Program-made: the position numbers and the translations under genes
From: Lachnospiraceae bacterium
GTDB taxonomy: Bacteria > Bacillota > Clostridia > Lachnospirales > Lachnospiraceae
NCBI GenBank assembly: GCA_011959805.1
Contig: BLMC01000006.1
Location: 1-64,000 of the forward strand
Direction of reading: 5' to 3'
DNA: 64,000 nt
In this document: piece after piece, positions 44,170 through 53,668 of the stretch
How the letters are laid out: the number at the start of each line of letters is the position of its first letter
How positions within the stretch are numbered: position 1 is the stretch's first letter
Notes under the pieces: model-generated
Databases searched by the model: none
What the model was told of the DNA's origin: nothing
Seen by the model: the letters and a program-made list of their open reading frames with translations, nothing else

Positions 44170-44862
44170 ATGGAAACTGCATCGAAAAGATTTGAGATTT
44201 CGGCGGCTGTTTTAAAATGGATTGCAGTGGTGACTATGATTATCGATCATTTTGCAGTGGCAGTTTATCCACAGTTATCTGGCTATGAGTATAATATTTA
44301 TTATATTCTGCGGAAAATAGGACGGATTGCATTTCCAATATATTGTTTTTTGCTTGTGGAGGGTTTTTTTCATACAAGAAATACAGTAAAATATCTACAA
44401 AATTGCTTTGTATTTGCAATATTGTCGGAGATTCCGTTTGACATGGCTATCTTTGGAAAATTGTTTTATCTAAGAGGACAAAATGTCTATTTTACACTTT
44501 GTATTGGACTTTGTGCACTGATGATTTTGGACAAGATTCGAGTACGCTGTGCACAGCAGAATCTATTATTGCAAGGATTTGTCGTTGTGTTGGCAGCATA
44601 CATTGGAGAGGTATTAGAAGTAGACTATCATTGGAAAGGTGTTTTATTTATCGTAATGTTTTATTATGTGCGAAATATGCAGGAATGGATTCGGAATTTT
44701 GTTGGAATTTGTGCGTTTGCATATGAGGGTACAGCACCGCTTGCGTTCTTGCCGATTCATTTTTATAATGGAAAGCGCGGCAAGCAGATGAAGTATTTAT
44801 TTTATGCGATTTATCCAATCCATCTGCTGATTTTTGGACTGATAAGATTTTATTTGCGTTAG
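44170..44862 (+). CDS. TraX family membrane protein
   Basis: A 230-residue polytopic protein with about seven hydrophobic segments. The family start LKWIAVVTMIIDHFAV and RKIGRIAFPIYCFLLVEGF are clear. TraX was named for F-pilin N-acetylation; chromosomal Firmicute members belong to the same acyltransferase-like superfamily and have unknown substrates. No conjugation gene is near. GGAGG lies about 8 nt before ATG 44170. Confidence 0.88.
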   Translation: METASKRFEISAAVLKWIAVVTMIIDHFAVAVYPQLSGYEYNIYYILRKIGRIAFPIYCFLLVEGFFHTRNTVKYLQNCFVFAILSEIPFDMAIFGKLFYLRGQNVYFTLCIGLCALMILDKIRVRCAQQNLLLQGFVVVLAAYIGEVLEVDYHWKGVLFIVMFYYVRNMQEWIRNFVGICAFAYEGTAPLAFLPIHFYNGKRGKQMKYLFYAIYPIHLLIFGLIRFYLR

Positions 44863-44874
44863 GGAGAAACTAGA

Positions 44875-45603
44875 ATGTATAGTTATGAAATCTGTGCAGG
44901 TTATAGCACTATGGACGCATCACTTCACATGAAAATTCCAGCGATATTGGACTGTTTTCAGGATGCGGCAATTTTTGAAGCAGAGAACGGAAAAATTACA
45001 GTTGCTTATCTCTATGGTAGACAGCTTGCGTGGCTTCTCAGTTCATGGCAGATTGTGATTGATAGACAGCCGAAGCTAAATGAAAAGATTAAAATAGCAA
45101 CAGCACCTTACGATTTTAAGGGATTTTTAGGATATCGCAATTTTATGATGACAGGTGAGGACGGCGCAGTTATTGTGCGGGCAGCATCGATTTGGACTTT
45201 GATGAATACCAAAAAGATGTGTCCATCTCGCTTGACGCAAGAATTGCAAGAAGGGTATCACATGGAAGAAAAAATTGATATGGATTATGCGCCAAGAAAG
45301 ATTGTATTGTCGGGTGAGGCTAGGGCACAAGAACAGTTCAAAGTAAGGAAGTTTCAAATTGACTCAAATCAACATATGAATAATGTCGTCTATATCAAAT
45401 TTGCGATGGAGATGTTGCCAGAAAATGTTAGAATTAGAGAGTTGCGAGCAGAGTACAAGAGGCCTGCTCTTCTAGGAGAGAAAATTATAACAGAACTTTA
45501 TCAATTAGAAGATAAGTATCAAGTTGTTTTGAAAAATATGGATGAATATATTTATGCGGTGGTTGAATTTTTAGTGTCAGAAAAACGGGAGATGGAGATA
45601 TGA
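44875..45603 (+). CDS. Acyl-ACP thioesterase (FatA/FatB-like)
   Basis: Double hot-dog-fold thioesterase of 242 residues that would release fatty acids from acyl-carrier protein. The second half has the characteristic DSNQHMNNVVYIKF segment with the catalytic Asn/His region, and the N-terminal half has MDASLHMKIPAIL and a substrate-binding WTLMNTKKM. It overlaps recJ by 4 nt (ATGAG), so translation is coupled. Confidence 0.9.
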   Translation: MYSYEICAGYSTMDASLHMKIPAILDCFQDAAIFEAENGKITVAYLYGRQLAWLLSSWQIVIDRQPKLNEKIKIATAPYDFKGFLGYRNFMMTGEDGAVIVRAASIWTLMNTKKMCPSRLTQELQEGYHMEEKIDMDYAPRKIVLSGEARAQEQFKVRKFQIDSNQHMNNVVYIKFAMEMLPENVRIRELRAEYKRPALLGEKIITELYQLEDKYQVVLKNMDEYIYAVVEFLVSEKREMEI

Positions 45604-47402
45604 GCAAATGGATGGTGGCGGCGAAAAGAGCTGATTTTGATGCGATTGCCAAAAAGTATCAGATTAGTCCGGTACTTGCACGTATTATTAGAAACAGAGA
45701 TGTAATAGAGGATAAAGATATTGACAAATACTTAAATGGGACGCGGTATGATTTGTATGCACCAGAGCTTTTAAAAGATATGGAGAAAGCAGTCGATATC
45801 CTTCTGGAAAAGATTGCACAAAAAAAGCAGATACGCATTATTGGGGATTATGATATTGATGGAATCTGTTCTACATATATTTTGTACAAGGGGCTTTTTG
45901 AGTGCGGTGCACAGGTAGATACTGCGATTCCTCATAGGATACGAGATGGATATGGATTGAATGACCATTTAATACAGGAGGCATATGATGCTGGGACGGA
46001 TACTGTAGTAACATGTGATAATGGGATTGCTGCTTATGATCAGATTGCATTTGCAAATGAACTTGGTATGACAGTAATAGTAACAGATCATCACGAAGTT
46101 CCTTATGATGAAGTGAATGGTGAGCGGCAGTATAAGATACCGCCAGCAAAAGCTGTTGTAGATCCAAAACAGGAGGATTGCACGTATCCATTTTCAGAAA
46201 TTTGTGGTGCGGTAGTTGCCTATAAACTTATTCTTTCTTTGATTGCAAAACACACCAAAAAAAATTGGCAAGATGTAATGGAATCTGAAATTGGTTTGGA
46301 ACTTTTAGAATTTGCTGCTTTTGCGACAATTGGAGACGTGATGGAATTACGTGATGAAAACCGTATTCTTGTAAAAAGTGGTCTGGAATTAATGGCGTAT
46401 ACAAGAAATATTGGTTTGAAGGCGCTAATGCAAGCAACAAACAGCAATCCAGCCCATATAAAACCTTATACGATTGGTTTTGTTCTTGGTCCTTGTTTAA
46501 ACGCCACTGGCAGATTGGATTCAGCAGTGAATGCATTGGAGCTTTTCCAAACGGTAGATGCTGACAAAGCAGCAATATTAGCAGGGGATTTAAAGGCCAT
46601 GAATGACAGCAGAAAAGATCTCACGGCAAAAGGCGTTGAGGAAGCTATAGAGCAGATTGAGAAGACAGGATTGGATAAAGACAAGGTTCTTGTCGTATAT
46701 CTTCCTAATGTACATGAGAGTCTTGCTGGGATTATTGCGGGCAGAATCCGCGAGAAATATTATAAGCCTGCCTTTGTCCTTACAAGAGCAGAGGAAGGGG
46801 TGAAAGGCTCAGGACGTTCTATCGAAGCGTTTCATATGTATGATGAGATGACAAAGTGCAAGGAACTTTACACAAAATATGGCGGACATAAGCTTGCAGC
46901 AGGGTTATCTCTTCCAGAAGAAAATGTAGAGTTATTTCGTCGGAAGCTTAATGAGAATTGCCAGCTAACTGATGAGGATTTTGAGGAGAAGGTATTGATT
47001 GATGTACCAATGCCTATGGCGTATGTAAATTTTAATTTTATCTCTGAGCTTGAAAAGCTTGAACCTTTCGGAAATGGGAATTCCAAACCACAGTTTGCCC
47101 AAAAGAATGTTCAATTTATTAGTGGGAAATTGTTAGGTGCAAGTCACAATGTAGGAAAATACACTGTTGCTGACGAGAATGGCAGGCAGTATGAGTTAAT
47201 ATATTTTGGTAATCTTGAAGCATTTCACACATACATAGAAACAAAGTTTGGCAGTGGCGCATTGGATTTTTTGTATCAAGTACAGAGAGGTACTTTGGAT
47301 GCAAAGGCAGTTCCAATTGTATTGTCAGTTGTGTATTACCCTAATATTAATGAGTACCGAGGAACAATGACATTACAGATGGTTATGAAATATTATCAGT
47401 AG
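45600..47402 (+). CDS. recJ: Single-stranded-DNA-specific exonuclease RecJ
   Basis: A 600-residue 5'-3' single-strand exonuclease of the DHH superfamily used in recombination and repair. GDYDIDGICST (motif I), TCDNGIAAYDQ (motif II) and VTDHHEVP (motif III, DHH) are present, with the DHHA1 domain later (GSGRSIEAF, GGHKLAAGLS) and an OB domain at the C-terminus. It starts inside the end of the thioesterase gene. Length is normal for clostridia. Confidence 0.95.
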   Translation: MSKWMVAAKRADFDAIAKKYQISPVLARIIRNRDVIEDKDIDKYLNGTRYDLYAPELLKDMEKAVDILLEKIAQKKQIRIIGDYDIDGICSTYILYKGLFECGAQVDTAIPHRIRDGYGLNDHLIQEAYDAGTDTVVTCDNGIAAYDQIAFANELGMTVIVTDHHEVPYDEVNGERQYKIPPAKAVVDPKQEDCTYPFSEICGAVVAYKLILSLIAKHTKKNWQDVMESEIGLELLEFAAFATIGDVMELRDENRILVKSGLELMAYTRNIGLKALMQATNSNPAHIKPYTIGFVLGPCLNATGRLDSAVNALELFQTVDADKAAILAGDLKAMNDSRKDLTAKGVEEAIEQIEKTGLDKDKVLVVYLPNVHESLAGIIAGRIREKYYKPAFVLTRAEEGVKGSGRSIEAFHMYDEMTKCKELYTKYGGHKLAAGLSLPEENVELFRRKLNENCQLTDEDFEEKVLIDVPMPMAYVNFNFISELEKLEPFGNGNSKPQFAQKNVQFISGKLLGASHNVGKYTVADENGRQYELIYFGNLEAFHTYIETKFGSGALDFLYQVQRGTLDAKAVPIVLSVVYYPNINEYRGTMTLQMVMKYYQ

Positions 47403-47437
47403 TATAAATTTGTGTTTTTATCTAGTTTTATCTTTTG

Positions 47438-47465
47438 TTCATAAAAATAATCTTATTTTTATGAA
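47438..47465. other. AT-rich palindrome after recJ
   Basis: TTCATAAAAATA pairs perfectly with TATTTTTATGAA around ATCT. It may act as a weak transcription end or an operator; no U-run follows on the plus strand. Confidence 0.45.
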
Positions 47466-47477
47466 ATAAACACATTT

Positions 47478-47505
47478 TTGACACATTTATTGGATATAGT
47501 AATAT
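47478..47505 (+). promoter_or_regulatory. Promoter of the candidate small RNA
   Basis: A perfect TTGACA (47478-47483) and TAATAT (47500-47505) are 16 bp apart. There is no reading frame between it and the terminator at 47544-47595. Confidence 0.65.
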
Positions 47506-47508
47506 ACA

Positions 47509-47595
47509 GATAGTTGAAACACTCACTATCTCCCCCCTCATAAGAAAATATACAATAAGGGTCATGCTTTGCATGGCCCTTATTGTATATTTTTC
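47509..47595 (+). ncRNA. Candidate C-rich small RNA
   Basis: A transcript of about 85-90 nt would start at about 47509-47512 and end at a strong terminator. It would hold a 5' hairpin (GATAGT with ACTATC), a single-stranded stretch CTCCCCCCTC (about 47530-47539), and the terminator stem. Exposed C-runs complementary to ribosome-binding sites are a known mode of action of Firmicute small RNAs such as RsaE and streptococcal csRNAs. Expression is not shown; the call rests on promoter, terminator and lack of coding. Confidence 0.55.
47544..47595 (+). terminator. Strong intrinsic terminator in the recJ-murE gap
   Basis: GAAAATATACAATAAGGG pairs with CCCTTATTGTATATTTTTC, and CATGC pairs with GCATG at the tip. 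The stem is over 20 bp and nearly symmetrical, so it may also work on the minus strand. Confidence 0.92.
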
Positions 47596-47636
47596 TGTAG
47601 ATGAGTTACTTGTATACAATTCTTTTGACGCTTTTC

Positions 47637-47665
47637 TTGATAAAAAGAGGGGGATATGGTATTCT
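47637..47665 (+). promoter_or_regulatory. Possible promoter of murE
   Basis: TTGATA (47637-47642) and TATTCT (47660-47665) are 17 bp apart. A GAGGGGG tract lies in the spacer. The remaining bases to 47732 show nothing else. Confidence 0.45.
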
Positions 47666-47732
47666 TTAGGGTAGGGTTCATGGATTTAGAATATATTATT
47701 AAAGAAGGGCAGGCAAGGAATAGGTGAAAAGT

Positions 47733-49214
47733 ATGTATCGGTGCAGAGATTTACTTAAGGGAGTTGATTATGAATGTGTTAGAGGCAACGTGGATGTTGA
47801 AATATCCGAATTGGTAAACGATTCCAGAAAAATTACAAAAGACTGTCTTTTTATATGTATACAAGGAGCAAAATTTGATGGGCATACAGCAGTAATAGAA
47901 GCAGTGCAAAAAGGAGCAGCAGTGCTAGTGGTTAGCAAAGAAATAGTGCTTCCAGAAAAGTCACAGACCACTGTAATCAAGGTAAAGGATACACGATATA
48001 CAATGGCGTTTCTTGCAGCGAATTATTTTGGAAATCCGGCAAAAAGTATGAAAATCATTGGTGTGACTGGCACAAAAGGTAAGACGACAACAGCATATTT
48101 TGTAAAGTACATACTAGAAAAAGCGGGATATAAAGTTGGATTGGTAGGAACAATAGAGATCATAATAGGAGAAAAAGTGATTCCCTCTTTTCATACAACA
48201 CCAGAGTCTTACGAACTTCAGCAATATTTTAAGGAAATGAAAGATGCAGGATGCCAGGTGGTTGTAATGGAGGCGTCATCACAGGGCTTTAAGATGCATC
48301 GGACACAAGGATTTGTCTTTGACTATGGAATTTTTACCAACATTGAGCCAGATCATATTGCACCAGGAGAACACGCAGATTTTACAGAGTATTTAACATG
48401 TAAATCAATGCTGTTTCGGCAATGTAAAATTGGTATTGTCAACAGTGATGATAAACATTGGAAGCAGATTGTTGAAGGGCACACATGTACTCTTGAGACT
48501 TATGGATTTGAAGAGGGGGCAGACTTGCGTGGAAGTGATTTAAAACTTATGACTGGCGCGGGATATTTAGGAATTGACTTTAAAGTGTCAGGGTTGATGA
48601 ATCTGGAAATTGAGACGGATATTCCGGGAAAATTTAGTGCTTACAATGCACTGACAGCGATTGCAATTTGCAGGCATTTTGGTGTGGAGGAACAGGATAT
48701 TAAAAAGGCGCTTCTCAAGGCAAAGGTGAAGGGTAGGATTGAGATGGTAAAAGTGTCAGATGATTTCACATTGATGATTGACTATGCGCACAATGCGATG
48801 GCACTTGAAAGTTTGCTTACTACACTTCGAGAGTATCACCCAAATCGTTTGGTATGTCTGTTTGGATGCGGTGGAAATCGCTCGAAACTTAGGCGGTATG
48901 AGATGGGAGAAGTGAGTGGGAAGTTGGCAGATTTTACGATTATCACATCGGATAATCCACGCTTTGAAGAGCCACAAGATATTATTGAGGATATCAAAAT
49001 TGGGATTGGAAAGACAGATGGAAAGTATATAGAAATCTGTGACCGCAGAGAGGGAATCAAATATGCCATCACACACGGCAAAAAAGGAGATATCATTGTA
49101 CTTGCGGGAAAAGGGCACGAAGATTATCAGGAGATTAAGGGTGTAAAGTACCCGATGGATGAGCGAGTGATTATTCAGGAGATATTGGATGAACTTGTTC
49201 AGGACAGGAGATAA
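47733..49214 (+). CDS. murE: UDP-N-acetylmuramyl-tripeptide synthetase
   Basis: Mur ligase adding the third stem-peptide residue. The ATPase motif GVTGTKGKTTTAYF, the EASSQGFKMHRTQG region and TNIEPDHIAPGEH are visible. The substrate-selecting motif is DNPR (in TSDNPRFEEP), which in the family goes with meso-diaminopimelate rather than lysine. ATG 47733 is preferred with AGGTGA just upstream; GTG 47724 is an alternative. About 493 residues. It lies apart from the dcw cluster. priA starts 8 nt after the stop. Confidence 0.95.
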   Translation: MYRCRDLLKGVDYECVRGNVDVEISELVNDSRKITKDCLFICIQGAKFDGHTAVIEAVQKGAAVLVVSKEIVLPEKSQTTVIKVKDTRYTMAFLAANYFGNPAKSMKIIGVTGTKGKTTTAYFVKYILEKAGYKVGLVGTIEIIIGEKVIPSFHTTPESYELQQYFKEMKDAGCQVVVMEASSQGFKMHRTQGFVFDYGIFTNIEPDHIAPGEHADFTEYLTCKSMLFRQCKIGIVNSDDKHWKQIVEGHTCTLETYGFEEGADLRGSDLKLMTGAGYLGIDFKVSGLMNLEIETDIPGKFSAYNALTAIAICRHFGVEEQDIKKALLKAKVKGRIEMVKVSDDFTLMIDYAHNAMALESLLTTLREYHPNRLVCLFGCGGNRSKLRRYEMGEVSGKLADFTIITSDNPRFEEPQDIIEDIKIGIGKTDGKYIEICDRREGIKYAITHGKKGDIIVLAGKGHEDYQEIKGVKYPMDERVIIQEILDELVQDRR

Positions 49215-49222
49215 GAGAATTA

Positions 49223-51481
49223 ATGATAGGCAGATTTGCGAATATTATTGTCGACATATCCCATGAGAAGGTCGACCGACCATTTCAGTATCGTATCCCA
49301 GAAGCGTTGATAGGACAATTGGATGTCGGTATGGCTGTAATCATACCTTTTGGTCTTGGAAATAAGCGAATTAAAGGGTATGTGATAGAAATTACTGATA
49401 AGGTGGAATACGATGAACAGAAATTAAAATATGTAGATTCTATCGTGAAGGGGGGGATTAGTGCTCAAAGTGATTCCCTCAGACTGGCTGAGTGGATTCG
49501 GCAAAATTATGGCTCTACCATGATTGCTGCGTTAAAGACAGTGCTTCCAGTCAAAAAAAAGTTAAAGCAGGTGATTAGAAAAAATATTGTCTGTAAGGTG
49601 GACGCACAAACCGCAGCTGCAAAGGCAGATGAGTTTGCAAAAAAACATCAAAATGCGAAAGCGAGACTGATGCAAGAGCTTGTGCTTCAGCCAGTGCTTT
49701 TGCATACATTGGTCACAGGAAAGTTAAATATTGCAGCGCAAACAATACGAGCGCTTGAAAAGGCAGAATTAATTGAGGTGCAGGTAGAGGGTACTTATCG
49801 AAGTGTGCTGCCAAAAAACATAACAGATTTGGATAACTGGAAAAAAAAGCAACTTTCACCAAACCAAAATGTGATTGTGGATAATATTATCAGTGATTTT
49901 AAAAATAATATTCGCATGACTTATTTGGTTCATGGAGTGACAGGCAGTGGCAAAACAGAAGTCTATATGGAATTGATTGAGAAAATGATAGCAGAAGGCA
50001 GACAGGCGATTATGCTAATACCAGAAATTGCACTTACTTACCAGACTTTGGTGCGGTTTTATCAACGTTTTGGCGATAGAGTGTCTGTGATTAACTCGCG
50101 GCTTTCGGCGGGTGAGCGTTCAGATCAATATGAGCGTGCAGCACGAGGAGAAATCGACATTATGATTGGTCCGCGGTCCGCACTGTTTACCCCTTTTAAA
50201 CGGCTTGGCCTTGTGATTATAGATGAGGAACACGAGAGTAGCTATAAGAGTGAGAGTATGCCAAAATACCATGCGCGTGAAGTGGCAGAAGAGCTATGCC
50301 GGATAAAAAATGCCAGTCTTGTATTGGGTTCGGCAACACCGTCTGTTGAGTCTTATTACAAGGCAAAAAAAGGAGAAATGAGACTTTTTACTTTAAAGGA
50401 GCGGCTTGCGGGAGGGCAATTGCCTAAAGTATATGTGGAGGATTTGCGCAACGAACTCAAAAGTGGAAATCGTTCTATTTTGAGCAGGCGACTGTATGAC
50501 TTGATTCGTGACCGACTTCAAAAAAAGGAACAGACGATTCTTTTTATTAATCGTAGAGGATATGCAGGGTTTGTATCGTGTCGGGCGTGTGGGCATGTTA
50601 TGAAGTGCCCACACTGCGATGTATCCTTATCTGAACATACAAATCGTTTTAAAAACAAGAGTATGTTAGTCTGCCATTATTGTGGCTATACGATACCAGG
50701 AGTTACCAGTTGTCCACAATGTGGGTCTAAATATATTCTTGGCTTTCGGGCGGGTACACAACAGATTGAAGAGTTCTTGCATAGGGAGTTTCCAACGGCG
50801 CGTGTGCTTCGCATGGACGCTGATACAACAAAAGGCAAAGGCAGTTATGAGAGGATTTTGTCTCAGTTTGCCAATGAGGAGGCAGATATTCTTGTAGGAA
50901 CACAAATGATTGTAAAAGGACATGATTTTGCAAAGGTTACATTGGTGGGAATTCTGGCGGCGGATATGTCTCTACATGTTGGGGATTACAGGGCAGGAGA
51001 GCGCACATTTCAGTTGCTTACTCAGGCGGCAGGCAGAGCAGGTAGAAGTGCATTGCCAGGGGAAGTTGTGATACAGACCTATCAGCCAGAACATTATGCG
51101 GTAGTGCATGCGGCCAATCAAGATTATGAACATTTTTTTGCAGAGGAAATTGCTTACCGTGATTTAATGATGTATCCACCAGTTGCACATATGCTTGCGG
51201 TGCTTGTGTTATCGAATGATGAAAAGATGGCGGAAATACAAATAAATACGCTTGCGGAACAGGCAAAACAACAGTTTGGTAATCGGAAATTTGTTTTAAT
51301 AGGACCGACAGAAGCTTGCATTGGAAAGATTAATGATATTTACCGATATATTTTTTATATTAAACACGGGGAATATCAAGTGCTAACAGCGGTGAAAGAT
51401 GCGCTGGAACAGACAGTTTATGCGAGAAAATGGAACGCTGACAGTGTGCAGTTTGATTTTGATCCACTAAACAACTATTAA
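49223..51481 (+). CDS. priA: Primosomal protein N' (replication restart helicase)
   Basis: A 752-residue superfamily 2 helicase that reloads the replisome at stalled forks. After the N-terminal DNA-binding part come Walker A VTGSGKTEVY, the DEEHESSYK box, GSATPSVES, and the zinc-binding cysteine array CRACGHVMKCPHC...CHYCGY...CPQCGS. Helicase motifs V-VI are in LVGTQMIVKGHDF and AAGRAGRS. Start ATG 49223. It shares the operon with def and fmt, as in many bacteria. Confidence 0.97.
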   Translation: MIGRFANIIVDISHEKVDRPFQYRIPEALIGQLDVGMAVIIPFGLGNKRIKGYVIEITDKVEYDEQKLKYVDSIVKGGISAQSDSLRLAEWIRQNYGSTMIAALKTVLPVKKKLKQVIRKNIVCKVDAQTAAAKADEFAKKHQNAKARLMQELVLQPVLLHTLVTGKLNIAAQTIRALEKAELIEVQVEGTYRSVLPKNITDLDNWKKKQLSPNQNVIVDNIISDFKNNIRMTYLVHGVTGSGKTEVYMELIEKMIAEGRQAIMLIPEIALTYQTLVRFYQRFGDRVSVINSRLSAGERSDQYERAARGEIDIMIGPRSALFTPFKRLGLVIIDEEHESSYKSESMPKYHAREVAEELCRIKNASLVLGSATPSVESYYKAKKGEMRLFTLKERLAGGQLPKVYVEDLRNELKSGNRSILSRRLYDLIRDRLQKKEQTILFINRRGYAGFVSCRACGHVMKCPHCDVSLSEHTNRFKNKSMLVCHYCGYTIPGVTSCPQCGSKYILGFRAGTQQIEEFLHREFPTARVLRMDADTTKGKGSYERILSQFANEEADILVGTQMIVKGHDFAKVTLVGILAADMSLHVGDYRAGERTFQLLTQAAGRAGRSALPGEVVIQTYQPEHYAVVHAANQDYEHFFAEEIAYRDLMMYPPVAHMLAVLVLSNDEKMAEIQINTLAEQAKQQFGNRKFVLIGPTEACIGKINDIYRYIFYIKHGEYQVLTAVKDALEQTVYARKWNADSVQFDFDPLNNY

Positions 51482-51523
51482 TATTTAATTCTATCAATTG
51501 AAAAGAAAGAGGAAGGAAAAGTT

Positions 51524-52000
51524 ATGGCAATTAGAACAATTAGAGAAATAGGCGATCCTGTGTTAAGTAAGGTTTCAAAAGAAGTAAAAGAAATTACGCC
51601 AAGAGTGCAGGAATTAATTGACGATATGTTTGAGACAATGTATGAAGCAAATGGTGTCGGACTTGCAGCGGTGCAGGTGGGGGTACTAAAGAGAATCGTT
51701 GTAATTGATACAGGAGACGACCCCGTACTACTGATTAATCCTCGCGTTGTAGAAGTTAGCGGAGAGCAGACAGGAAATGAGGCTTGTCTAAGTGTACCGG
51801 GAAAAACTGGATCAGTAACAAGACCTAATTATGTTAAAGCGATTGCACAAGATGAGGAATTAAACGAATTTGAGATTGAAGGAGAAGAGCTTTTGGCAAG
51901 GGCTTTAATTCATGAGATAGAGCATCTTGATGGGCATCTTTTTGTTGAGAAAGTAGAAGGTCCATTGATGGATGTGGAAATTGTGGAGGAAGAAGAGTAG
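51524..52000 (+). CDS. def: Peptide deformylase
   Basis: Metal-dependent enzyme removing the formyl group from nascent proteins, 158 residues. The three motifs are GVGLAAVQVG, EACLS (usually EGCLS; the cysteine metal ligand is kept) and HEIEH (usually HExDH; both histidines and the catalytic glutamate are kept). It has AAAGAGGAAGG before ATG 51524. fmt starts directly after its stop, pairing the formylating and deformylating enzymes. Confidence 0.96.
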   Translation: MAIRTIREIGDPVLSKVSKEVKEITPRVQELIDDMFETMYEANGVGLAAVQVGVLKRIVVIDTGDDPVLLINPRVVEVSGEQTGNEACLSVPGKTGSVTRPNYVKAIAQDEELNEFEIEGEELLARALIHEIEHLDGHLFVEKVEGPLMDVEIVEEEE

Positions 52001-52942
52001 ATGGAGATTGTTTTTATGGGAACCCCTGACTACGCAGCAAGTGCGTTGGAGGCGTTAATAAAGGCAGGGCATGTGGTGACAGCTGTTGTGACGCAGCCAG
52101 ATAAGGCGAAGGGAAGAAGTGGCCAAGTACAGTGTTCACCAGTGAAAGAGTGTGCTGTCAGACATGGAATTACGGTTTTACAACCAGTTAAAATTAAAAT
52201 GCCAGAGGCAATTGAGGAATTGAAGAAGTATGAAGCAGATGTCTATGTAGTAGCTGCTTTTGGACAGATATTATCAAAAGAAATTTTGGAAATACCAAAA
52301 TTTGGTTGCGTGAATATCCATGCGTCATTGTTGCCCAAATATAGAGGTGCAGCACCCATCAATCAATGTATTATAGATGGCGAGAAGGAAACTGGTATCA
52401 CGATTATGCAGATGGATGCAGGAATTGATACAGGAGACATACTTATGCAGAAAAAGGTTATCCTAGAAGATAAGGAGACCGCAGAGACACTTTTTGATAA
52501 ACTTTCACAGGCGGGGGCAGAGTTGATTGTGGAGGCACTGTCTAAGATGGAACGAGGGGAACTCACACCGACAAAGCAGGATGAAAGCCTTGCAAGTTAT
52601 GTTAAAATGATGGAGAAGTCAAAAGGGAAAATAGATTGGACTTGTGATGCAGTTTCTATAGAACGGCTGATTCGGGGATTGAATCCTTGGCCGAGCGCGT
52701 ACACCTTCTGGCAGGAAAAAACAGTTAAAATTTGGCGCAGTGATGCGATGGAGAATTCTGTGCAAAATATAGAACAGCCAGGAACGATTGTTTCAGTGGA
52801 AAAAAAATTTTTTGATGTGGCTTGTGGAAAAGGAGTTTTGAGAATCTATGAGTTGCAGCTAGAAGGAAAAAAACGTATGGATACAAAAAGCTTTCTGCTG
52901 GGAAATCCGTGGAAGGTAGGAATGTTTTTGGGTACAATGTAA
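52001..52942 (+). CDS. fmt: Methionyl-tRNA formyltransferase
   Basis: Formylates initiator Met-tRNA with 10-formyl-tetrahydrofolate. The N-terminal formyltransferase domain has VFMGTPDYA, NIHASLLPKYRGAAPI and the D-x2-G segment ITIMQMDAGIDTGDI; the C-terminal OB-like domain follows. At 313 residues the length is normal. The ATG follows the def stop codon without a gap, so translation is coupled. Confidence 0.97.
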   Translation: MEIVFMGTPDYAASALEALIKAGHVVTAVVTQPDKAKGRSGQVQCSPVKECAVRHGITVLQPVKIKMPEAIEELKKYEADVYVVAAFGQILSKEILEIPKFGCVNIHASLLPKYRGAAPINQCIIDGEKETGITIMQMDAGIDTGDILMQKKVILEDKETAETLFDKLSQAGAELIVEALSKMERGELTPTKQDESLASYVKMMEKSKGKIDWTCDAVSIERLIRGLNPWPSAYTFWQEKTVKIWRSDAMENSVQNIEQPGTIVSVEKKFFDVACGKGVLRIYELQLEGKKRMDTKSFLLGNPWKVGMFLGTM

Positions 52943-52966
52943 TTTTTTAAATCGAAAGGAGAAATT

Positions 52967-53668
52967 ATGCCATTTGGTTTTGGATATTATTTTGATGCTA
53001 CGTATATTTTAGTGCTGATTGGTGCAGTGCTTAGCATTATCGCGTCTGCGCGGGTGAATTCGACATTTAATCAATATGCAAGAGTGCGAAGTATGTCGGG
53101 TATGACCGGTGCGCAGACTGCGGAGGCAATTCTGCGCAGCAAGGGAATCTATGATGTGCGAGTGGAGCACATTAGAGGAAATCTAACTGACCACTATGAC
53201 CCAACAAAGAAAGTAGTACGGCTTTCGGATAGCGTGTACAGTTCAACTTCTGTTGCTGCGATTGGTGTGGCAGCGCATGAGTGCGGACATGTCATGCAGC
53301 ACCATGAAGGATATGCGCCACTCAATTTTAGAACAGCACTGGTTCCGGCGGCAAATATTGGGTCAAAACTGGGAATTCCTATCATACTTGTTGGATTGCT
53401 TTTGGGAAGTAATCCTGTGTTGGTAAACATTGGGATTTGGGTATTTTCTCTTGCAGTTCTTTTTCAGATAGTGACGCTTCCAGTAGAGTTTGACGCTTCT
53501 AAGAGAGCGCTTGTCTGTATTGAACAGTATGGGATTGTGACAAGTGATGAACGCAAAAAGAGTGCAAAAGTATTAAAGGCGGCAGCATATACTTATGTTG
53601 CGGCAGCGGCAGCGTCAATTTTACAGCTTTTGCGGCTTGTGATGCTGTTTGGGAGACGAGATGACTAA
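52967..53668 (+). CDS. YugP-type membrane zinc metallopeptidase
   Basis: A 233-residue membrane protein with an N-terminal segment, a soluble part with HECGH (in VAAHECGHVMQHHEGY) and two or three C-terminal segments. It also has the conserved FNQYARVRSMSGMTGAQTAE region near the N-terminus. The family (Zn-dependent membrane protease, YugP) has no firmly known substrate. AAAGGAG precedes ATG 52967. It overlaps rsmB by 8 nt. Confidence 0.9.
   Translation: MPFGFGYYFDATYILVLIGAVLSIIASARVNSTFNQYARVRSMSGMTGAQTAEAILRSKGIYDVRVEHIRGNLTDHYDPTKKVVRLSDSVYSSTSVAAIGVAAHECGHVMQHHEGYAPLNFRTALVPAANIGSKLGIPIILVGLLLGSNPVLVNIGIWVFSLAVLFQIVTLPVEFDASKRALVCIEQYGIVTSDERKKSAKVLKAAAYTYVAAAAASILQLLRLVMLFGRRDD

Noticed and set aside
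47640-47670. Partial resemblance (GGTATTCTT) to the end of the dispersed repeat
   Set aside because: Only nine bases match and they form part of a likely -10; no other part of the repeat is present.
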